Below, piece after piece: positions 44,515 to 52,252 of a DNA stretch of 64,000 nucleotides (positions are counted from its first letter, which is position 1; each line of letters begins with the position of its first letter). This stretch comes from Halorubrum salinarum (lineage in GTDB: Archaea; Halobacteriota; Halobacteria; Halobacteriales; Haloferacaceae): positions 434,001 to 498,000 of the forward strand of contig NZ_CP053941.1 in the NCBI RefSeq assembly GCF_013267195.1. The letters run 5' to 3'. The notes below the pieces were generated by a model that did not search any database, had not been told where the DNA came from, and saw nothing but the letters and a program-made list of their open reading frames with translations. The position numbers and the translations under genes were made by a program.

Positions 44515-45209
44515 GGCGAATCAGCGAAGTTGTACCGCATGACGAGCTCGTCGTCGTCGATCTGGTCGGCCAGCTTGTCGACGAGTTCGTCGCGTTCGAG
44601 GTCCGAGAACTCCTCCAGCTCGTACGGCTTGACCGTGACGGGCGCGGCCTCGCCGTTGGCGACGCGCTCCTGCAGCTTCACGACGCCGTAGACGAGCGCC
44701 TCGGGACGGGGCGGGCAGCCGGGGACGTGGATGTCGATCGGGATGACCTCCTCGGCGCCTTTGATCACGTTGTACCCCTCCTGGAACGGGCCGCCGGAGA
44801 TGGTACACGAGCCCATGCCGACGACGAACTTCGGCTCGGGCATCTGGTCGTAGACGCGCTTCATCCGCGGGGCGAACTTGGAGACGATCGTCCCGGGGAC
44901 GATCATCACGTCGGCCTGGCGCGGCGAGGCGCGGGGGACGCCCGACCCGAAGCGGTCGAGGTCGTGTTTCACCGCGTAGGTGTGCATCATCTCGATGCTA
45001 CAGCAGGCGATGCCGAACTGCAGCATAAACATCGAGGATCCCCGACACCAGTTCAGGAACTTGTCGAACTTGGTGAGGATGAACGGCGAGGAGCCGAACG
45101 CCTCACGCAGGCGGGAGTTGAACCGGTCTCCCTGCCCGGTCATCCGGGCGTCTCGGGTCTCGGTTACGACTTGCGAATCGTCGGTGATAAACGGTTGATC
45201 GCTGCTCAT
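44511..45209 (-). CDS. nuoB: NADH-quinone oxidoreductase-like subunit B
   Basis: This 232-residue subunit holds the final cluster N2: IACCSIEMMHTYAVKHDLDRFG, the PRQADVMIVPGTIVSKFAPRMKRVYDQMPEPKFVVGMGSCTISGGPF and PGCPPRPEALVYGVVKLQ cysteines. I chose the ATG at 45209, one base overlapping the nuoA stop (TAATG). Confidence 0.95.
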   Translation of the reverse strand: MSSDQPFITDDSQVVTETRDARMTGQGDRFNSRLREAFGSSPFILTKFDKFLNWCRGSSMFMLQFGIACCSIEMMHTYAVKHDLDRFGSGVPRASPRQADVMIVPGTIVSKFAPRMKRVYDQMPEPKFVVGMGSCTISGGPFQEGYNVIKGAEEVIPIDIHVPGCPPRPEALVYGVVKLQERVANGEAAPVTVKPYELEEFSDLERDELVDKLADQIDDDELVMRYNFADSP

Positions 45210-45625
45210 TAGTTGAGGTCCTCCGTCGTCTTTCTGCTGGTCGCGCGGGGGCTGCGGGCCCAGCTGATCGCCCCCGACCGCCACGCCCAGACGAGTCCGA
45301 CGGCCAAGATTCCGACGAACGCCAACATCGGCCACAGCAGGTCGGCCATCGGCACGCCGGCCTGGACGGCCGGACGGTAGATGACCGCCCACGGGAACAG
45401 CAACACGGTCTCGATGTCGAACACGACGAACAACAACGCGACCATGTAGTACTGGATGTTGAACCGGATCCGCGTCCCGCCCGTCGGGGTCTCGCCGGAC
45501 TCGTAGGTGGTACTTTTACCGGTCTCAGGCACGCTCGGACGGAGCAGCGCCGACACTGTCATCATCCCTATCGGAATGAGCAGGCCGACGGCCGCCAAGG
45601 CGCCAATCGCTATCCAATCGCTCAT
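45209..45625 (-). CDS. nuoA: NADH-quinone oxidoreductase-like subunit A
   Basis: This 138-residue three-helix protein opens the nuo operon. It contains TYESGETPTGGTRIRFNIQYYMVALLFVVFDIETVLLFPWAVIY, the NuoA loop with conserved Glu and Asp. The basic extension upstream was rejected for the ATG at 45625. A TATA-like CGCTTATGA near 45670 probably drives the whole operon. Confidence 0.94.
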   Translation of the reverse strand: MSDWIAIGALAAVGLLIPIGMMTVSALLRPSVPETGKSTTYESGETPTGGTRIRFNIQYYMVALLFVVFDIETVLLFPWAVIYRPAVQAGVPMADLLWPMLAFVGILAVGLVWAWRSGAISWARSPRATSRKTTEDLN

Positions 45626-45825
45626 ATAGGTCTCCGTAACGTGCTGGCGTTTGGACCGCCCCCTCATAAGCGTTGAGTCTTGTGCGTCCGCGTGCGTGCG
45701 GGCCGGTGCCGGCCGTTCGCGGTCGAAGCGCCGGAAATGTCACCGAGAGCCGCCGAACGGGTTCGTCGCGGGGCGAAAAGGGGTGGCGCGTCGGGAACAG
45801 GACGGCCGGACGCGACGCCGTCCCG

Positions 45826-46434
45826 CTACCGCTCGCGGAACCCGTCGAGTCCGAGGTCGTGGAGGGCCGCGGAGACGTCCGCGACGCCTCCCTTCTGCTC
45901 GTCGTGGAGCTCGACCAGTCGCTCCTCGACCTCGTCGTGTTCGCGCGCGAGCACCTGAGCGGCCGACAGCGCGGCGTTGTACGACTTCCCGGCGTCGACG
46001 GCGACGATCGGCGCGCCGGTCGGCATCCCGATGACGGAGTCGACCGACTTCTCCTGGACCGGCACGCCGATGACGGGCACCGGGTAGGCGATCGAGGCGG
46101 TCATGTTCGGGAGGTCCGCGGACTTCCCCCCGGCCCCGGCGATGATCACGTCGAGGCCGCGGTCGGTCGCCGTCTCCCCGTACGCGTACATCAGCTCCGG
46201 GGTGCGGTGCGCGGAGACGACGTAGCTCTCGTAGGTGAACCGGGCGTCCGGCGCCTCGTCGAAGTCGGTCTGCTCCGCGAAGCCGAGGTCGTCGAGCGCC
46301 TCGTAGGCGTCCTCCATGACGGGGAGGTCCGAGTCCGAGCCCATGACGATCCCCACGTCCGGGGTGGTCGCCGGGTCCGCGTCGGCCGCCGCCTCCGCTT
46401 CGAGCCGGTCGATCAGGTCGTCCACCGTGGTCAT
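45826..46434 (-). CDS. purE: N5-carboxyaminoimidazole ribonucleotide mutase
   Basis: This 202-residue protein belongs to class I PurE, converting N5-CAIR to CAIR in purine synthesis. Blocks IVMGSDSDLPVMEDAYEALDD (AIR-binding), YVVSAHRTPELMYAYGETATDRGLDVIIAGAGGKSADLPNMTASIAYPVPVIGVPVQ and GAPIVAVDAGKSYNAALSAAQVLA are complete. It has a haloarchaeal N-terminal acidic lead and a C-terminal tail of about 30 residues beyond the bacterial core. PurK lies upstream, but separated by the 442-bp repeat-bearing gap. Confidence 0.95.
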   Translation of the reverse strand: MTTVDDLIDRLEAEAAADADPATTPDVGIVMGSDSDLPVMEDAYEALDDLGFAEQTDFDEAPDARFTYESYVVSAHRTPELMYAYGETATDRGLDVIIAGAGGKSADLPNMTASIAYPVPVIGVPVQEKSVDSVIGMPTGAPIVAVDAGKSYNAALSAAQVLAREHDEVEERLVELHDEQKGGVADVSAALHDLGLDGFRER

Positions 46435-46575
46435 ACACGGCGGTTCGGCGGAGGGCTACAAGGAACTCCCGGATGCGGCGACTACGTGGATCAGTGGGTA
46501 GCCCTGGTTATCGTTGCGGTCGACGCCGCCGAAGCCCCGGCCACTTACTGATAGATGGCTGACGGCGGATCGGGA

Positions 46576-46838
46576 GCGAATACCTCCAAAGCCCCAGTCG
46601 CGAGGGCTCGCGCGCCTTGCTGCGGTCCTCACTCGGTCGCTATCGCTCCCTCGTTCCGGTCCTTGCGTCGTCGTGCTTCGCCCTCGCGACTGCCCCTTTG
46701 AGTCCCACCCGACCACACCGCGACCGCACCACACGCCTCCCCAGCCTCGTCGCTGGCGGCTGGCGCCGCCACCGACTCCCTCGCGCGTGCGGACTCGCGA
46801 CCGCCGAGGGCGGCCGCTCGCAGGCACGCGCCACCGCA
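46576..46838 (-). repeat. Structured intergenic repeat, copy B
   Basis: Read on the minus strand this 263-bp stretch is homologous to copy A at 16162-16466. Shared blocks start with GCGGTGGCGCGTGCC and end in GCGACTGGGGCTTTGGAGG. Its terminal arms 46595-46607 and 46680-46692 form a perfect 13-bp inverted repeat whose sequence differs from copy A, keeping pairing. It has no twin hairpins, but it has a TGGCGGC-GCCA-GCCGCCA stem near 46750. It lies between purE and purK. The rest of the gap 46435-46876 has no gene that I can support. Confidence 0.85.
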
Positions 46839-46876
46839 GTTCGTTCATGAACAGTCGTCGCCGTTACCCCCGAGAT

Positions 46877-48046
46877 CTACGCGTCTCGGAACGTCAGCCC
46901 GTCGCGGAGTTCTCGCGCCCGCGAGAGCAGCGCGTCGGGGTCGACTTCGTCGGTCGCGCCCCGGTCCGTCACCGTCAGGTGGCCCATCTTCCGGAGCGGG
47001 TACACGTCGTCCTTGCCGTACCAGTGGAGGTCGGCGTCGGGCGCGCCGAGGACCGTCTCGACGTTCCGCAGCGTGGCCGCCTCCCGTTTGTCCACATCGC
47101 CGAGCACGTTCGCCGTGACCGCGGGCGCGACGAGGTCGGTCGGGCCGAGCGGCCAGCCGAGGACGGCGCGGACGTGGTTCTCGAACTGCGAGGTGCGGGC
47201 GCCCTCGATCGTCCAGTGGCCGGAGTTGTGCGGGCGCGGCGCGATCTCGTTGACCAGCACCTCCCCCTCGCGGGTCTCGAACAGCTCGATCCCGTAGACG
47301 CCCCGGCCGTCGAGGACCTCCAGCACGTCGCGGGCGACGGACTCCGCCTCGGCGACGACCGCGTCGTCGGCCCGGGCCGGGCTGACGCTCTCGCGGAGGA
47401 TCTCTTCCCGGTGGATCGTCTCCGTGACGGGGTAGGTCCGCGTCTCGGCGTCCGCGCCTTTCAGGCCCATCACGGCGACCTCGCGCTCGAAGTCGAGGAA
47501 CTCCTCGGCCATCGCGGCGCCGCCGACCTGGTCGAGCGCGTCCGCGGCCCCGTCGGGCGTCTCGACCGGGACGTTCCCGCGGCCGTCGTAGCCCCCCTCG
47601 CGGGCCTTCAGCATGACGCCGCCGAACTCCTCAACGACGCGTTCGAGCCCCTCGGCGGTCGCGACCGCGACGAACTCGGGGACGGGGATCCCGGCGTCCG
47701 CGAGCGCCTCCTTCTGGACCAGCTTGTCCTGAATCGTCTCCAAGGTGGCAGGGTCGGGATGGACCGGCACGCCGTGGTCCTCGCTCGCGGCCGCGAGGAC
47801 GGCCGGGTCCGCGAGCTCGATCTCGAAGGTCAAGGCGTCGACGCGAGCGGCGAGCTCGTCTATCGCGTCCAGGTCGTCGAAGTCGCCGACGACCTGGTCG
47901 GTCGCGACCGGCGCCGCCGGGCAGTCCGGCGTCGGGTCCAACACGACGAGGTCGACGCCGAGCGGCGCCGCGGCTTCGCCCAGCATCCGGCCCAGCTGTC
48001 CGCCGCCGACGACGCCGAGCGTCGGCCCCGGAAGGGTGATCGACAT
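46877..48046 (-). CDS. purK: N5-carboxyaminoimidazole ribonucleotide synthase
   Basis: This 389-residue ATP-grasp enzyme makes N5-CAIR from AIR, bicarbonate and ATP. The N-terminal VGGGQLGRMLGEAAAPLG, the ATP-grasp VMLKAREGGYDGRGNVPV, GVYGIELFETREGEVLVNEIAPRPHNSGHWTIEGARTSQFENHVRAVLGWPLG and VDKREAATLRNVETVLG ending are classic PurK. TATA-like ACTTATT at about 48076 puts the ATG at 48046 as a leaderless start. Confidence 0.95.
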   Translation of the reverse strand: MSITLPGPTLGVVGGGQLGRMLGEAAAPLGVDLVVLDPTPDCPAAPVATDQVVGDFDDLDAIDELAARVDALTFEIELADPAVLAAASEDHGVPVHPDPATLETIQDKLVQKEALADAGIPVPEFVAVATAEGLERVVEEFGGVMLKAREGGYDGRGNVPVETPDGAADALDQVGGAAMAEEFLDFEREVAVMGLKGADAETRTYPVTETIHREEILRESVSPARADDAVVAEAESVARDVLEVLDGRGVYGIELFETREGEVLVNEIAPRPHNSGHWTIEGARTSQFENHVRAVLGWPLGPTDLVAPAVTANVLGDVDKREAATLRNVETVLGAPDADLHWYGKDDVYPLRKMGHLTVTDRGATDEVDPDALLSRARELRDGLTFRDA

Positions 48047-48070
48047 GTGCGAGTCGGTACTGAACAGAGA

Positions 48071-48080
48071 TGAATAAGTA
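48071..48080 (-). promoter_or_regulatory. TATA box of purK
   Basis: TACTTATTCA on the minus strand is centred about 30 bp before the purK ATG at 48046, giving a leaderless transcript. Confidence 0.55.
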
Positions 48081-48103
48081 TTGCCAAAATGCGAAGCAGA
48101 TAG

Positions 48104-48340
48104 ACACGAACACGGATCAGTCGGTCAGTCGCGGGCGCGCTCGCCGCCGCCGCGGGCCTCGTCGGCGTCGGGTGGGCCCTGAACGCACCGGGACTCGCCG
48201 CCCTCTCTCCGGTCGGGTTCGGGGTCGCCGTCGCGGTGAGCGTCGGAGTCTCCGCCGCCGTGTACGCGGTGGTCGTCTCGCGCCGGTACCCCGTCCGGCT
48301 CGGCGACCTCCTGAGCGCCGCGGACGGGACCGACCGGTGA
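48104..48340 (+). pseudogene. Open frame for a small membrane protein with no standard start codon
   Basis: Between an in-frame TAG at 48101 and a TGA at 48338 lies a 78-codon open frame encoding about 70 residues with two hydrophobic helices (AGALAAAAGLVGVGWAL and GFGVAVAVSVGVSAAVYAVV) and a basic-then-acidic ending SRRYPVRLGDLLSAADG. Third-position GC bias and amino-acid pattern look protein coding, but there is no ATG, GTG or TTG in frame before the helices. The start may be lost (pseudogene), non-standard, or misread. It is divergent from purK, sharing the promoter area. Confidence 0.4.
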
Positions 48341-48374
48341 GTGTGAAGGGGCCGACCGGTGAGCGTGAAGAGGC
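48331..48374 (+). repeat. Two 22-bp direct repeats
   Basis: CGACCGGTGAGTGTGAAG-type unit at 48331-48352 is repeated at 48353-48374 with two substitutions. The first copy contains the stop codon of the small membrane open frame. It is probably a local slippage duplication between that frame and the convergent hypothetical gene. Confidence 0.75.
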
Positions 48375-48398
48375 CGGCCGGTCGGCCGGGACGGAGCG

Positions 48399-49133
48399 TC
48401 AGACGGAAATCCGTTCGAGGTCGCTCTCGAGACCGTCGACGAACTCGTTGTACGCCGCGACGAAGCCGCGGAACCCGTCCGCGTACTCCCGGACGTCGGC
48501 CGCGGAGGGCGCGCCGTACTGCGAGAGGAGGTAGAGGCCGCCCGACCCGCCGATCCGGAGGTACGAGACGCTCCCCTCGTCGTACTTCAGCTCCCAGCGG
48601 TCGCCCTCCACGCGCGCCGTGAAGGTCCCGTAGTCGTCGCCCTCGTACCGGTGGATCTCCCCCGCGATGACCGCGCAGGTCTCGCGGATCGCGTCGAGGA
48701 CGCGGTCGCGCTCCGCCACCACGCCGTCGGTTGTCGCCGGCTCCGGGAACTCGGCGCTCACGCCGTCGAGGACGCCGGACAGCGAGTCGACGTGGTCGTT
48801 CCACGCCGCCACGAACGCCGCGTAGTCGTCGAGCGCGACCGCGAGGTCGGCGGGGTCGGGCGGCTGCTTCGTCGAGATGACGTACGTGTCCGACCCCGAC
48901 TTCGGCGAGAACAGGAGGAACTCCAGCTCGCCCGCCTCGTGTTTCACCGTCCACTCGCCGCCGGGCGTCGACAGCGTCTCACGGCCGTAGTCGCCGCCCT
49001 GGAGCCGCGCGAGCTGATAGGCGATCGCCCCCGCGTGGTCGCGCACGGCGGCGACGAGCTCGTCGCGCCGCTCCGCGACGGCCGCGGCGTCGCGCACGTC
49101 GAGGTCGATCCCGAGATCTGCCTGCGTCGTCAC
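48399..49133 (-). CDS. Conserved hypothetical protein with an internal domain duplication
   Basis: This 244-residue soluble protein is built from two similar halves. Each half ends with an E/D-Y-G segment, a W-T-V-K-H or W-E-L-K-Y strand, a run of hydrophobic strands (LEFLLFSPKSGSDTYVIST versus VSYLRIGGSGGLYLLSQ), and then the helix Y-A-x-F-V-A-A-W/Y-N-x-H/F-V-D. No enzyme motif is visible. It follows an FtsZ-like gene by 78 bp on the same strand. Function unknown; a ligand-binding tandem domain is possible. Confidence 0.7.
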   Translation of the reverse strand: MTTQADLGIDLDVRDAAAVAERRDELVAAVRDHAGAIAYQLARLQGGDYGRETLSTPGGEWTVKHEAGELEFLLFSPKSGSDTYVISTKQPPDPADLAVALDDYAAFVAAWNDHVDSLSGVLDGVSAEFPEPATTDGVVAERDRVLDAIRETCAVIAGEIHRYEGDDYGTFTARVEGDRWELKYDEGSVSYLRIGGSGGLYLLSQYGAPSAADVREYADGFRGFVAAYNEFVDGLESDLERISV

Positions 49134-49211
49134 GAGATCACTGGGCGCGCCACCGGGTTAATCGATTCGGGTCGCCCGCCGGGCGTCGGCGGCCGGTCCG
49201 CGGCGGCGCAG

Positions 49212-50399
49212 TCACTCGATCGTCTCGCGGATCTCGCGGACCCGGTCCGGCTCGTCGATGCCCGACCGGATCACGACGGCGAACACCTCGTCGCCCTCCG
49301 GGACCGGCGCGTCGCCGCTCAGGATCGCGTCCGAGCCGGCCTCCTCGGCGAGCCAGCGGCGCCCGTCGGCGATCGCCTCGCGGTTGAGCCACGCCGGCGG
49401 GCCGCCGACAACGAGCAGGGTCCGGTCGGCGCGCCCGTCGGGGACCTCAATCGTGTTCTTGCCGCGGGTCGCCTTCCGGATCACCGTCTCGATGGCCGAC
49501 ACCGCGGCGCTGGTGTCGACCTCGGTCGGCTCCGAGGAGCCGAACAGCCCGAGCCCGAACTTCGAGCCCGAGTCGGGCGCCTCGACTGCCTGCGTCGCGT
49601 GACCGATCGCCGCGATTTCGCCGTCACCGCCCGCCGCGCGGGCGACGTCGCTCGCGTCGAGCACCTGCTGGGGCGTCTCCGTGCCCTCCGGCGTCTCGCC
49701 CGCGCCGAACAGCGCCGCGATCCGCTCGACGGCGACCCCGTTGAGCCGGTCGCGCGCCCCGCCGATCGTCTCGCTCGGACGGAGCCACGCCGCGTTGTCG
49801 AACGGGAAGACCGCCGCGCACTCCTCGGAGAGCGCGTCGAGCGTCCGCGCCGCGTTCCGCTCGGCGAGCGGGCGGTGCGGCGTCGGCGCCGCCGACCCGT
49901 CGCCGGCTCCCGCGCCCGGCCCCGCGCCGCTCGCCCCGCCGGCGGACGCGCTCCGCGGCCCGTCGTCGTCCGGTTCCTCGGTCTCGGCGCGGGTGGGAAG
50001 GAGGCCGAAGGCGTAGACGGGGGCGTCGTACAGGCGCGAGAGCTCCGCGGCGAGCGCGGGGGCCGCGCCCGCGCCGGCCGCGCCGCCGAGGCCGACGACG
50101 AGCAGGAACGCCTCCGCGAGCGACGGCCGCTGGTCGTCCATGGCCCGGCCGAGCTCGCTCGCGTGCGCGTCTCCCAGGCGGCGCCCGGCGTGGAGGTCGC
50201 CGCCGAGCCCGTCCCCGCCCGCGGCGTCGCCGAACCGGTACCGGCGCTCCTCGCCGAGCGCGTCCAGCGCCCCGAGCGCGTCCATGTCGGTGTCGAAGGC
50301 GTTGACGCCCCCGAGGAACGGGTCGTCGCCGTGCGCCGCGGCGAGCCGGTCGGCGACCCGCCCGCCGGCCCCGCCGAGTCCGATGACGTGGAGTCGCAT
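49212..50399 (-). CDS. Non-canonical tubulin/FtsZ-superfamily protein
   Basis: This 395-residue protein starts LHVIGLGGAGGRVADRLAA and NAFDTDMDALGAL, the first GTP-binding loop of the FtsZ/tubulin fold. The tubulin signature loop (G-G-G-T-G-x-G in FtsZ) is degraded to GLGGAAGAGA near residues 103-112, and I find no N-x-D-F-A-D type catalytic loop. A glycine/alanine-rich insert covers about residues 150-170. Similar divergent FtsZ-like proteins occur widely in haloarchaea and are thought not to polymerise like FtsZ1/FtsZ2. It is followed by the duplicated-domain hypothetical and preceded by an AI-2E transporter gene on the same strand. Confidence 0.78.
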   Translation of the reverse strand: MRLHVIGLGGAGGRVADRLAAAHGDDPFLGGVNAFDTDMDALGALDALGEERRYRFGDAAGGDGLGGDLHAGRRLGDAHASELGRAMDDQRPSLAEAFLLVVGLGGAAGAGAAPALAAELSRLYDAPVYAFGLLPTRAETEEPDDDGPRSASAGGASGAGPGAGAGDGSAAPTPHRPLAERNAARTLDALSEECAAVFPFDNAAWLRPSETIGGARDRLNGVAVERIAALFGAGETPEGTETPQQVLDASDVARAAGGDGEIAAIGHATQAVEAPDSGSKFGLGLFGSSEPTEVDTSAAVSAIETVIRKATRGKNTIEVPDGRADRTLLVVGGPPAWLNREAIADGRRWLAEEAGSDAILSGDAPVPEGDEVFAVVIRSGIDEPDRVREIRETIE

Positions 50400-50480
50400 A
50401 CGTGGCCCGGTCGTCGACCGGGGATATATGACTTCGGCTCGGCGCGAACCGTTACCGAACCGCCCTGCGCCCGCGACGGC

Positions 50481-51584
50481 TCAGAACTCGTCGAGCTGAC
50501 GCTGTCCGGCGGGGATCTCGGGCCCCGGGTCCGGCTCCACCCCGAGCAGGCGCAACAGCGCGGTGTCCGCGAACGTCAGCGCCAGCACGAGGATGATCGG
50601 CGCGAGGAACAGCCCGTGGAAGCCGAACACGACCGGGCCGAAGATGTACGCGAGCATCAGCAGCCCGACGTGGGTGGTCTTGCCGCTGAAGTACGGCCGC
50701 AGGACGATGTCGGGGATGGTGTCGACGACCACGGCCGCGACCGCGAGGAACCCCGCGACGTACACGAGCAGCGAGAGGTCGCCGTCGAGCGCGAGCGGGA
50801 CCGACATCGCCGCCGCGATCGGGACGTAGACGATCTTCATCCCGATCACGGGGATCAGGCTGGCGACGCCGGTGAGCGCGCCGGCGAGCGTGGGGTACGG
50901 GATCTCGACGGCGGCCGGGGCGACCGCGTTGTACCCGAGGTAGGTGACGACGGCGATGATGCCGATCGCGATGACGTTGAGCAGGTTCCCGTACAGCACC
51001 GCCTCCAGTTCGTCGTCGGCGGCCTCGAGGTACTCGCGGACGACCGCGTCGTCGTCGAACGAGAGGAGCCAGCTGTGGAACCGGGACCCGTCGATGAGCA
51101 GGTAGTAGGTCACGACGATGGTGATGAGGAGGTTCAGGGCGAGCCCCGAGAGGGTGCTCGCCAGCAGCGACGCCTGCTCGGAAACGAGGTCGATGAGGGG
51201 GTCGAACTGCCCGGACCGGTACGCCGCGAGCAGCTCGTCGGCCGTCGGGTTCGACAGCTCCGCGAGGTCGCCGATCACCGAGTTCTCCGCGCCGATGGTG
51301 TCGGCCACCGGGTACGTCTCGATGAACCGGCGCGCCTCCAAGATCAGCAGCACCAGGGTGTAGCTCACCAGGCCGATGAGCGGCACGCCGATGAGCGACA
51401 GCGACACCACCGCGCGCACCCGGGCCGGCAGCCGGAAGCGTTCGAGCCGGTGGTAGAACCGCCGCGTCGAGTAGTAGAGGAAGACGGCGACCGTGAGCGG
51501 GGCGACGAACCGGTAGGCCACGTAGCCGGCGACGAGCGCGACCGCGAGGCCGAAGAGGGCGACGACGAACCGCTTTTCGTCCAT
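50481..51584 (-). CDS. AI-2E family transporter
   Basis: This 367-residue membrane protein has about eight hydrophobic segments: two close together at the start (VVALFGLAVALVAGYVAYRF), a central soluble domain of about 100 residues, then LNLLITIVVTYYLLIDG, LYGNLLNVIAIGIIAVVTYLGY, LTGVASLIPVIGMKIVYVPIAAAMSVP and the PYFSGKTTHVGLLMLAYIFGPVVFGFHGLFLAPIILVL ending, which is the PerM/AI-2E (TqsA-like) family pattern. It could export a small molecule or act in ion homeostasis. I chose ATG at 51584 for the family N-terminus. Confidence 0.9.
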   Translation of the reverse strand: MDEKRFVVALFGLAVALVAGYVAYRFVAPLTVAVFLYYSTRRFYHRLERFRLPARVRAVVSLSLIGVPLIGLVSYTLVLLILEARRFIETYPVADTIGAENSVIGDLAELSNPTADELLAAYRSGQFDPLIDLVSEQASLLASTLSGLALNLLITIVVTYYLLIDGSRFHSWLLSFDDDAVVREYLEAADDELEAVLYGNLLNVIAIGIIAVVTYLGYNAVAPAAVEIPYPTLAGALTGVASLIPVIGMKIVYVPIAAAMSVPLALDGDLSLLVYVAGFLAVAAVVVDTIPDIVLRPYFSGKTTHVGLLMLAYIFGPVVFGFHGLFLAPIILVLALTFADTALLRLLGVEPDPGPEIPAGQRQLDEF

Positions 51585-51702
51585 GGGCCACGGTCGCCAT
51601 CGGCTGACATAAACCATGGTGGTCGCCGCGACTCGCCCGCGCCCGGAACCCGCGGCCGCGCGGATCCCAAAGCCCCTAACGGCGGGCGGTGAAGGAGAGC
51701 CT

Positions 51703-52200
51703 ATGAACGACATTCACCCGGACCAGCGCGTCGCGGTGTTGGCGGACTCGCAGAACCTGTACCACTCCGCGCAGAGCGTCTACTCGCGGAACATCGACTA
51801 CTCCGGCCTCCTCGAGGAGGCCGTCGCGGACCGGTCGCTCGTGCGCGCCATCGCGTACGTCATCCGCGCCGACTCGCCCGAGGAGGAGAGCTTCTTCGAG
51901 GCGCTCCGCGACATCGGTTTCGAGACGAAGATCAAGGAGATCAAGACGTTCGCCGACGGCTCGAAGAAGGCCGACTGGGACCTCGGGATGAGCCTCGACG
52001 CCGTCTCGCTGGCGAGCCACGTCGACACGGTCGTCCTCTGCACCGGCGACGGCGACTTCGCCCGGCTCTGCTCGCACCTCCGCCACGAGGGCGTCCGCGT
52101 GGAGGCGATGGGGTTCGGCAACTCCGCGGCCGACGAACTGATCGAGGCCGCCGACGACTTCGTCGACCTCGCGGAGGAGGAGGAGACGTTCCTGCTGTAG
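51703..52200 (+). CDS. NYN-domain (LabA/DUF88-type) putative RNase
   Basis: This 165-residue protein has the NYN/PIN-like fold: N-terminal VAVLADSQNLYHSA with the first acidic site, AIAYVIRADSPEEESFFEALRDIGFETKIKEIKTFADGSKKADWDLGMSLDA with K-K-A-D-W-D, and VVLCTGDGDFARLCSHLRHEGVRVEAMG with D-G-D. These acidic residues bind metal in PIN-like nucleases; NYN proteins cleave RNA. A GGAG ribosome binding site is 6 bases before the ATG at 51703. Divergent from the AI-2E transporter. Confidence 0.88.
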   Translation: MNDIHPDQRVAVLADSQNLYHSAQSVYSRNIDYSGLLEEAVADRSLVRAIAYVIRADSPEEESFFEALRDIGFETKIKEIKTFADGSKKADWDLGMSLDAVSLASHVDTVVLCTGDGDFARLCSHLRHEGVRVEAMGFGNSAADELIEAADDFVDLAEEEETFLL

Positions 52201-52252
52201 CCGGCGAACGACCCGCCCGGCGTTGCGAGCGGGCGCCCGAGCGCGGCCGCGC

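Noticed and set aside
46456..46848. Minus-strand open frame across repeat copy B
   Set aside because: Shares a short protein-like phrase (RGWGGV and DSKGQ) with copy A because the DNA is homologous, but frame shifts elsewhere and no gene-like length is conserved.
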